A DNA stretch of 64,000 nt from an uncultured Tateyamaria sp. (GTDB lineage: Bacteria; Pseudomonadota; Alphaproteobacteria; Rhodobacterales; Rhodobacteraceae). This document shows positions 58,383-64,000 of the stretch, piece by piece. Position 1 is the first letter of the stretch. Every line of letters begins with the position of its first letter. The notes under the pieces are model-generated. The model worked only from the letters and a program-made list of their open reading frames with translations, did not search any database and had not been told where the DNA came from. Where the stretch lies: NCBI RefSeq assembly GCF_947503465.1, contig NZ_CANNDN010000001.1, positions 868,001-932,000 on the forward strand, read 5' to 3'. The translations under genes were made by a program, and so were the position numbers.

Positions 58383-59370
58383 ACCTGTCCCATCCGGTCC
58401 AGAGGCCGACGCCGAATTCATCACTGCCCTGCAGGACAAGGCGGCCACGACCGCCCCGTCCAGCCAATGGCGGGACGTCTGGTACCAGTTCCGTCGCCAC
58501 AAGGGCGCGATGTTTGGCGGTGCGTTCCTGCTGTTCATCACACTGGCTGTCATCCTGGGGCCCTACATCTGGGCGATAGATGCCCAGGCGCTGGACATCC
58601 GCAATCGCGACATGCGCCCGATCTGGGTTGGCCTGTGGGACAGTTCGGCCAAGGTCGGCTGGAACCGCCCATTGGGGACGGACAATCTGGGCCGCGACAT
58701 CCTCGCCACCATTATCGCGGGCGGGCGCGTGTCCATGGCTGTCGGCTGGGCCGCGATGCTGCTGGCGCTGCTGATCGGCACGCTGATCGGCGTCTTGTCG
58801 GGGTACTTCCGTCGCCTCGACTTCTGGCTGATGCGGTTCACCGACCTGGTGCTGTCGCTGCCGATCCTACCACTGGTTCTTTTGGCCGTGACATTGTTCC
58901 GCCAACCCCTGACGAACACATTCGGCGGACCCGAGGCGGGCATGTTCGTGTTGATCGTGGGGGTCATCGGTCTGACCAACTGGATGCCCACCGCCCGGAT
59001 CGTGCGTGGTGACATCCTTGCATTGAAGGAACGCGAGTTCATCCTCGCGGCCCGGTCCATCGGCACGTCGTCAAGCGCCATCATCCGCAGGCATCTTCTG
59101 CCCAACGTGATTTCACCCATCGTCGTATCTGCGACGCTGGGTCTTGCCACGGCAATCATCACCGAAAGCGCGCTGTCTTTCCTGGGCGTTGGCTTCCCGT
59201 CTGACTTCCCGACCTGGGGCAAGCTGCTGTCAGATGCGGTGCCACGGATGCAGGAATACCCCGAACGGGTCATGTTGCCCGGCATCATGATCTCGTTGAC
59301 CGTGTTAAGCGTGAACTATCTGGGCGACGGCTTGCGCGACGCGCTGGATCCGCGGATCCGGGGGCGCTGA
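58375..59370 (+). CDS. ABC transporter permease (DppC-type)
   Basis: 331 aa from the ATG at 58375, inside the end of the first permease gene. N-terminal cytoplasmic stretch of ~40 residues, then WYQFRRHKGAMFGGAFLLFI (OppC_N domain), six spans, and the EAA loop ILAARSIGTSSSAIIRRHLL. Forms the channel with the DppB-type subunit. Confidence 0.95.
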   Translation: MTEPVPSGPEADAEFITALQDKAATTAPSSQWRDVWYQFRRHKGAMFGGAFLLFITLAVILGPYIWAIDAQALDIRNRDMRPIWVGLWDSSAKVGWNRPLGTDNLGRDILATIIAGGRVSMAVGWAAMLLALLIGTLIGVLSGYFRRLDFWLMRFTDLVLSLPILPLVLLAVTLFRQPLTNTFGGPEAGMFVLIVGVIGLTNWMPTARIVRGDILALKEREFILAARSIGTSSSAIIRRHLLPNVISPIVVSATLGLATAIITESALSFLGVGFPSDFPTWGKLLSDAVPRMQEYPERVMLPGIMISLTVLSVNYLGDGLRDALDPRIRGR

Positions 59371-59406
59371 AACCTGCCATCAGACCGGGCAAGGTACTGC
59401 GGTCCG

Positions 59407-60240
59407 CTATGGCTCTGCCGAAGCGGACAGTGAAACACCATAACGGTCGGTGATGGCCGCCCACTCCCCCGAGCGCAGCAGGTCCGGCAGCGCGTTCTGA
59501 ACAAAGCGGTGCAGAGCGCCCAACCGAGGCTGGATCATGATGTGGCGTTGATACCGCGAATGCGGCGTGTCCGAGACATGCACGTTGGCGGCAAGGCCCA
59601 GATCCTGGACGTAATACTGCACAGCCGAATGCGCGATGATGGCCACCCGCCCGCGTCCGCTGGCGATGAACTGCACAAGGCTGTGTTCGGACCGGACGTC
59701 AACCCGGTCAACCAGCCCTTGCGCCACCAGGCGGTCCACATCCTGATACCGGTGCCCGCGAATGCCGACCATGGTCATTCCAGTCAGCGATCGTGGTCCG
59801 GTGTAGTCAAACGCAATGCCCGTCGGAGAGATGACACTGTTCCGGTCACTCAGGATGGCATCGGTCCAAAGAAACCGGGTCCGGTCCTGGTCCCCGAACC
59901 ACACCGGGTTCACCCACGCCACCATGCCCGGCTGCCCGGCCTCAAGGTTTTGGTTCAGGCGTTGGCGCGGCAGGACCATGACGCGAAACCTGTAATGCCC
60001 TTGCGCCATGTCGGTCAGTACGCGGGCCAGGTCATAGCTGAGGCCCTCTTCCGCCTCGGCATCGACCACGTACGGGGGATAGTTGTGATAGACCCAAACC
60101 GTGATATCTTCCGCAGCTGCGCCCGCAGGTTTGGACACCATGACCAGAAGGGTCAGCACGGCAGCGCAAACCGCGCGCACCGCACCCGCAGAGATGTCTC
60201 GATGTTTGATATGAACCTCCACAGAAAAGACAGAACGCAC
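59407..60240 (-). CDS. Extracellular solute-binding (PBPb/SBP_bac_3-like) protein
   Basis: 277 aa from a GTG at 60240. A GGAGG motif lies within the first codons, so the true start could be further in and is uncertain. A signal peptide is visible (AVCAAVLTLLVMVSKPAGAA). Mature part shows the type 3 binding-protein pattern: DITVWVYHNYPPYVVDAEAE, GLSYDLARVLTDMAQGHYRF, MVGIRGHRYQDVDRLV and the closing GEWAAITDRYGVSL. No permease or ATPase adjoins it, and its stop faces the stop of the permease gene 37 bases away, so it may be a stand-alone sensor or an orphan binding protein. Confidence 0.82.
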   Translation of the reverse strand: MRSVFSVEVHIKHRDISAGAVRAVCAAVLTLLVMVSKPAGAAAEDITVWVYHNYPPYVVDAEAEEGLSYDLARVLTDMAQGHYRFRVMVLPRQRLNQNLEAGQPGMVAWVNPVWFGDQDRTRFLWTDAILSDRNSVISPTGIAFDYTGPRSLTGMTMVGIRGHRYQDVDRLVAQGLVDRVDVRSEHSLVQFIASGRGRVAIIAHSAVQYYVQDLGLAANVHVSDTPHSRYQRHIMIQPRLGALHRFVQNALPDLLRSGEWAAITDRYGVSLSASAEP

Positions 60241-60299
60241 AAAACCCGATCCACGTTAAGAACAGGTTTCGGACGGCCGATTGGCAATGGCCCAAGAGG

Positions 60300-61583
60300 T
60301 TACTTTTCGACTGCCTTGCGCAAGCGGCGGATCATACCCCAAACCAACAGGACAACCGGCACGGTCACCAGCGCCGTCAGAATGCCCTTGGACAAGCCTG
60401 TCGGTGCCTCAAGCGGATACAGCAAATAGCCAGCCAACGACACGGCGTAATAGCTGATCGCCACAACCGAGAGCCCCTCAACGGTGCGTTGCAGACGCAA
60501 TTGCAGGTCCGATCGCTTGTCCATGCTTTCCAGCAAGGCCTGGTTCTGGGCGGATCGTTCCACATCCACACGCGTCCGCAAAAGGTTGGCTGCCCGCACA
60601 CCCCGGTTCGACATGGCTCCCAACCGATCCTCGGCAGATCTCACGGTCCGCATGGCAGGTTGGTAGCGTCGCATCATGAATTCGGCAAAGGTCTGGCGCC
60701 CCTCGTACCGCGCCTCGCGTAGCGCTTCGATCCGTTCGTTCACGATGGCCTCGTAAGCCCAGGTGGCACCGAACCGAAAGGATGATTGGGCCGCGAGCGT
60801 TTCCAACTCGGCTGAAATCTCCAACAGGGCTTTCAATGTCGCTTCGGCCTCGGACCGCTCGCCCGACATGGATTCCACCAGTTCGATCAACCGTGTGTCC
60901 AGGGCCGTCAGTTGCGCGCCCATGGACCGCACGCGGGCAAAGCCCAGCATCGACATGGATTTGTAGGTCTCGATCTCGCACAGCCGTTGCACGATCCGGC
61001 CCACGCGACGCTGGCCTGTGCCTTCTGAGGCGAAGACGGCAAACCGCATGTGCCCGTTCTGATCGATGCGGAAATCTCCGCCGATCACCGCCGCGTCCTC
61101 AAGGACTGAACTGACGGCAAGGCTTTCGGGCACAAACCACTCGTTCAGACTGTCCTGAATGCTGTCAGCCGCGCGTCGCGGCTCGACCCGGATCAGGATC
61201 GACGTCACCCGTTGGCCGGGTGCATCTTCCAACCAGTCCTGCGGGAACGGATCGAAGGCGCGTGGATCAAAGGGGCGGTCTTCGACCCCTTCCGAGAAGA
61301 TGGTGTAGGTGACAAATTCCGTGTGCTGTTCCCATTTCAGCCAATGCCGCCCGATCTGGCCGTAATAATGCGTGGCGCCGGGCTGTGGATGCGGCGCGCC
61401 ATGTCGGTCCAGCAAGGCCTGAAGGTGCGCAACATCCAGCGCCCTGTCACGGTTGGCGGCCATCTCCGGCTGCTTGAACGCGACATATGCCACAGCACAA
61501 GGCGCGCGCATCGATGGAAACGGGCGCGCATGCAGCTCATTCGCCAGCTTGTAGCGCAGGGGATGATCTTCGATGGGGGCCAT
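60300..61583 (-). CDS. DUF3422 family membrane protein
   Basis: 427 aa from the ATG at 61583 with GGAG upstream. The pattern HPLRYKLANELHARPFPSMR, HYYGQIGRHWLKWEQHTEF and EGVEDRPFDPRAF is DUF3422. A long helical middle (residues about 180-360) precedes two C-terminal membrane spans (VVAISYYAVSLAGYLLYPLE and ILTALVTVPVVLLVWGMIR), so the N-terminal bulk is probably cytoplasmic. Function not known. It is preceded by an AT-rich palindrome. Confidence 0.88.
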   Translation of the reverse strand: MAPIEDHPLRYKLANELHARPFPSMRAPCAVAYVAFKQPEMAANRDRALDVAHLQALLDRHGAPHPQPGATHYYGQIGRHWLKWEQHTEFVTYTIFSEGVEDRPFDPRAFDPFPQDWLEDAPGQRVTSILIRVEPRRAADSIQDSLNEWFVPESLAVSSVLEDAAVIGGDFRIDQNGHMRFAVFASEGTGQRRVGRIVQRLCEIETYKSMSMLGFARVRSMGAQLTALDTRLIELVESMSGERSEAEATLKALLEISAELETLAAQSSFRFGATWAYEAIVNERIEALREARYEGRQTFAEFMMRRYQPAMRTVRSAEDRLGAMSNRGVRAANLLRTRVDVERSAQNQALLESMDKRSDLQLRLQRTVEGLSVVAISYYAVSLAGYLLYPLEAPTGLSKGILTALVTVPVVLLVWGMIRRLRKAVEK

Positions 61584-61635
61584 GGCTGCTCCGGCACGTC
61601 TTTGGAGCGCATATAATGCAATAACCTGTAAAGGC

Positions 61636-61656
61636 AAAGTATTTTAATTATACTTT
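61636..61656. promoter_or_regulatory. AT-rich palindrome AAAGTAT-N7-ATACTTT upstream of DUF3422 gene
   Basis: Perfect 7-bp inverted repeat with 7-base spacer, 53-73 bases before the DUF3422 ATG, within ~80 bases of unusually AT-rich DNA. It sits where a promoter is expected. The symmetry fits a dimeric regulator site; the regulator cannot be named. Confidence 0.48.
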
Positions 61657-61717
61657 TCAATGTCTTATGTGAATGCAATTGTATACCATGGCGACATCCT
61701 CGGTGGATTGCACTGCG

Positions 61718-62614
61718 TCACCGGCCTGCGCCCTGCCCCAAGGCCCTGCGGGCTCGGTCCTGCAAGACCGGAAAGGACCAGTCCGGGTGACTGGTCTGCA
61801 ATTGCGCCAAGGCACGCGCCACAAGACCCGTGTGCCCCCTGTCCAACCCGGCGCGCAACACCAGACGTGCCTGCATGCCCGAGCGATCCGCCGACCGCAC
61901 GGTACGGCGAAACCCGCGTGCGGTCAGATCACCGTCAAAGGCGGCGCGCACCACCGTTTGCATCTGACCTGTGCGCCGCAAAACAGGGCCCGCATGATGG
62001 ATCGACCACGGCAAGCGCAACGGCACAAGGTTGCCCTTGTCCAGACGCGCCACGTGGCGCGCATCGGGGGCAAAATAAGGATCATAAAGAACGTAGACCC
62101 GGGCCGCACACCGTGCCCCGTCAACGGCATCCAGATACGAGCCTGACCAGTCGCCCTGACGGAACCCATCATCATAGCGTGTCTCGAATGGCACGACGGA
62201 TGGATCAAGATGCGTCTGTGGGACCAGCGCGACAATGCGGCACCCGGGCGCCGCGCGGGCAAAGGTCAACGCGCCGTAGCCACCCATGGAACTGCCGTAG
62301 AACACGACCTCGGCAAAACGGTCGAAAAAACCATCGGCCTGCAGACCGTCGAACATCGCCCATACGTCGCTGTGCCGAAACCAGTCCGCTGGCCCTGCCA
62401 TCATCACGCCCAGATGCGACGCCCCTATGCGATCCACAAATCCATATTCCCAAGGGTAGTGGGGGACCGGCGCATTGGCGCTTTCAAGGTTGTCGAAAGT
62501 CACGACAAGTCGGTCGGTGCTCCGCTCGAAAAACAGCGCCAGATGGGCCGCCATGTCGTGAACAAAGCCCGTCGCGGCGGCTGCCGCCTCTTGATGTCGC
62601 TCTTGCACGGCCAT
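61718..62614 (-). CDS. Alpha/beta-hydrolase-like protein of unknown function
   Basis: 298 aa. The nucleophile elbow is clear: VVFYGSSMGGYGALTFARAA, with Ser in GxSxGG, and FVDRIGASHLGVMMAGPADW and IVALVPQTHLDPSV frame the fold. The first 30 residues are Ala-rich and helical. I recall that homologues in roseobacters are sometimes labelled phosphoadenosine phosphosulfate reductase, but no PAPS-reductase cysteine motif is present, so that name should not be used. The catalytic acid and His are not certain. It stands alone between DUF3422 and pntB. Confidence 0.7.
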   Translation of the reverse strand: MAVQERHQEAAAAATGFVHDMAAHLALFFERSTDRLVVTFDNLESANAPVPHYPWEYGFVDRIGASHLGVMMAGPADWFRHSDVWAMFDGLQADGFFDRFAEVVFYGSSMGGYGALTFARAAPGCRIVALVPQTHLDPSVVPFETRYDDGFRQGDWSGSYLDAVDGARCAARVYVLYDPYFAPDARHVARLDKGNLVPLRLPWSIHHAGPVLRRTGQMQTVVRAAFDGDLTARGFRRTVRSADRSGMQARLVLRAGLDRGHTGLVARALAQLQTSHPDWSFPVLQDRARRALGQGAGR

Positions 62615-62660
62615 GTCGGCATTTGGCCCCGACCATCACCGAAACGCAATTGCGCGATGA

Positions 62661-62691
62661 AAAAAAGGCGGGCCCGTTGACCCGCCTTTTT
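62661..62691 (-). terminator. Intrinsic terminator after pntB
   Basis: GGCGGG - 8-base loop - CCCGCC, flanked by a run of six A on one side and five T on the other, 40 bases beyond the pntB stop. Reads as a hairpin with T-tract on both strands, so it ends pntB transcription and would also stop anything arriving from the left. Confidence 0.86.
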
Positions 62692-62730
62692 CTTCAGTCG
62701 CAGCGCAAGGATACCCTGCGCGTCAAATCG

Positions 62731-64000
62731 TCAGTCGATCATCGGCAACAGCTTGTCGATCGACGCCTTTGCATCGCCATAGAACATGCGCGTGTTCTCT
62801 TTGAAGAACAGCGGGTTTTCGATACCAGAGTAGCCCGTGCCTTGGCCACGCTTGGACACAAATACCTGCTTGGCCTTCCAGCATTCAAGCACTGGCATCC
62901 CGGCGATGGGGCTGTTCGGATCGTCCTGCGCGGCCGGGTTCACGATGTCGTTCGAACCGATGACGATGGCGACATCCGTGTCAGGGAAATCGTCGTTGAT
63001 CTCGTCCATCTCCAGCACGATGTCATAAGGTACCTTGGCTTCGGCAAGCAGCACGTTCATGTGGCCGGGCAGACGACCGGCAACGGGGTGGATGGCGAAC
63101 CGCACCTCTTTGCCGGCCGCACGCAACTTGCGTGTCAGTTCGGCCACGCCTTGCTGGGCTTGCGCCACGGCCATGCCGTAACCGGGGATGATGATGACGC
63201 TGTCCGCCTCGTTGAGCGCCGTGGCGACGCCATCCGCCTCGATGGCGATCTGTTCGCCTTCCACGGCCATCTGTTCACCCGCAGGACCACCAAAGCCACC
63301 CAGGATCACAGAGACGAAGGACCGGTTCATGGCCTTGCACATGATGTAGGACAGGATCGCACCGGACGAGCCGACAAGCGCGCCCACAACAATCAAGAGG
63401 TCGTTGCCGAGGCTGAAGCCGATGGCCGCCGCCGCCCAGCCTGAATAGCTGTTCAGCATTGACACAACGACAGGCATGTCAGCCCCGCCGATACCCATGA
63501 TCAAGTGCCAGCCGATGAACAGCGCCAGCAGCGTCAGCAGGATCAGGGACAGCACGCTGCCTGTGCTGAAATAGACGATGGCAAGCACCAGCGACGCAGC
63601 CGCAGCAGACGCGTTCAGGATATGGCCGCCTGGCAGCTTGGTGGCGGAACTGTCGACCTTGCCCGACAGCTTGCCCCAGGCCACGTAAGAGCCTGTGAAG
63701 GTGACGGCGCCAATCCAGATGCCCAGGACCAGTTCAATCTGCAGGATCGTGATCTCGACGGATGTCTTCTTGGCAATCAACTGGCCAAAGGCCGAAAGCG
63801 GTTCAAGCACCGACTTTTCAACCGACTGGACCCATTGGCCGTCTACGATCGCACCCCCCAAAGCGGCCCCGTTCTCGGCCAGATGATGGTCCACAAAGCC
63901 GATCATGATATGTGCATTGAAGCCGATGAAGACAGCGGCCAGACCGACCAGCGCGTGCATCCCCGCCACAAGCTCGGGCATCTGCGTCATCTCGACCTTG
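62731..64000 (-). CDS. pntB: NAD(P) transhydrogenase beta subunit, 5'-truncated by window edge
   Basis: At least 423 aa; the frame runs through the right edge ([13 protein letters not shown]...), so the first membrane helices are missing (full length about 460-480). Proton-translocating transhydrogenase making NADPH from NADH in the inner membrane. Seen: [18 protein letters not shown], several membrane helices, then the soluble NADP-binding dIII domain with [57 protein letters not shown] and [18 protein letters not shown]. pntA is expected beyond the edge. Confidence 0.96.
   Translation of the reverse strand, partial: KVEMTQMPELVAGMHALVGLAAVFIGFNAHIMIGFVDHHLAENGAALGGAIVDGQWVQSVEKSVLEPLSAFGQLIAKKTSVEITILQIELVLGIWIGAVTFTGSYVAWGKLSGKVDSSATKLPGGHILNASAAAASLVLAIVYFSTGSVLSLILLTLLALFIGWHLIMGIGGADMPVVVSMLNSYSGWAAAAIGFSLGNDLLIVVGALVGSSGAILSYIMCKAMNRSFVSVILGGFGGPAGEQMAVEGEQIAIEADGVATALNEADSVIIIPGYGMAVAQAQQGVAELTRKLRAAGKEVRFAIHPVAGRLPGHMNVLLAEAKVPYDIVLEMDEINDDFPDTDVAIVIGSNDIVNPAAQDDPNSPIAGMPVLECWKAKQVFVSKRGQGTGYSGIENPLFFKENTRMFYGDAKASIDKLLPMID

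Overview
The window looks like chromosome of an alphaproteobacterium of the Rhodobacterales (Roseobacter/Rhodobacter/Paracoccus group). The reasons are the high GC, the 14-gene nuo cluster with many small extra genes inside it (the Paracoccus/Rhodobacter layout), a NuoE with a long C-terminal tail, RNase J plus type III pantothenate kinase after nuoN, and the liu and glmU-glmS gene content. No rRNA, tRNA, CRISPR array, prophage or insertion sequence was seen, and no gene-free gap exceeds about 300 bases.

Region 1 (1-1126): the 3' end of a DEAD-box RNA helicase gene, then a convergent junction filled by a perfect inverted pair of palindromes.

Region 2 (1126-24994, all minus strand): a respiratory complex I mega-operon. 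It starts at a candidate promoter near 24980 and runs nuoA, B, C, [55-aa membrane protein, NTF2-like protein], D, [DUF559 nuclease-like cassette with repeats], E, [membrane HhH protein, 71-aa membrane protein], F, [zinc-ribbon/TM protein, DUF3291 protein, lipoprotein, exported protein], G, [lipoprotein], H, [64-aa acidic protein], I, [CMD-like protein], J, [exported protein], K, [54-aa four-Cys protein], L, [72-aa membrane protein], M, N, then birA, coaX and rnj. All 14 complex I genes are intact. Fifteen further genes sit between them, most joined by ATGA, TAATG or TGATG overlaps, so they should be co-translated with complex I. Five of them look exported or membrane-anchored through one or more signals.

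Region 3 (25060-27282): a GAF-domain protein, and a DUF1330 protein divergent from a LysR-type regulator.

Region 4 (27279-37365, minus): a complete leucine/isovalerate catabolic operon (isovaleryl-CoA dehydrogenase, both methylcrotonyl-CoA carboxylase subunits, methylglutaconyl-CoA hydratase, HMG-CoA lyase). It also carries an acyl-CoA synthetase, two glutathione S-transferase-like genes, a four-Cys protein and a small membrane protein. A TGAAC-N4-GTTCA palindrome lies just upstream.

Region 5 (37466-48194): an unusual fusion of a ribbon-helix-helix domain, a membrane segment and four EF hands; a DegT-type aminotransferase; a phosphoglycolate phosphatase-like HAD protein; glmU-glmS-alkD-like; a lipoprotein; moaA; and kdtA with a GT4 glycosyltransferase for the LPS inner core.

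Region 6 (48230-59370): a peptide or N-acyl-amino-acid uptake and breakdown locus. Two divergent arms share one intergenic region. The minus arm has a fused double ABC ATPase, a VOC protein, an ArgE-like deacetylase, an FAD oxidoreductase and two tandem M20 amidohydrolases. The plus arm has a binding protein and two permeases.

Region 7 (59407-64000): a solute-binding-like protein, a DUF3422 membrane protein preceded by an AT-rich palindrome, an alpha/beta-hydrolase-like protein and the 3' part of pntB behind a strong hairpin terminator.

The most unusual items are the accessory genes inside nuo (especially the HhH domain shared by NuoE and its neighbour, and the repeat-bounded DUF559 cassette) and the RHH-TM-EF-hand protein.
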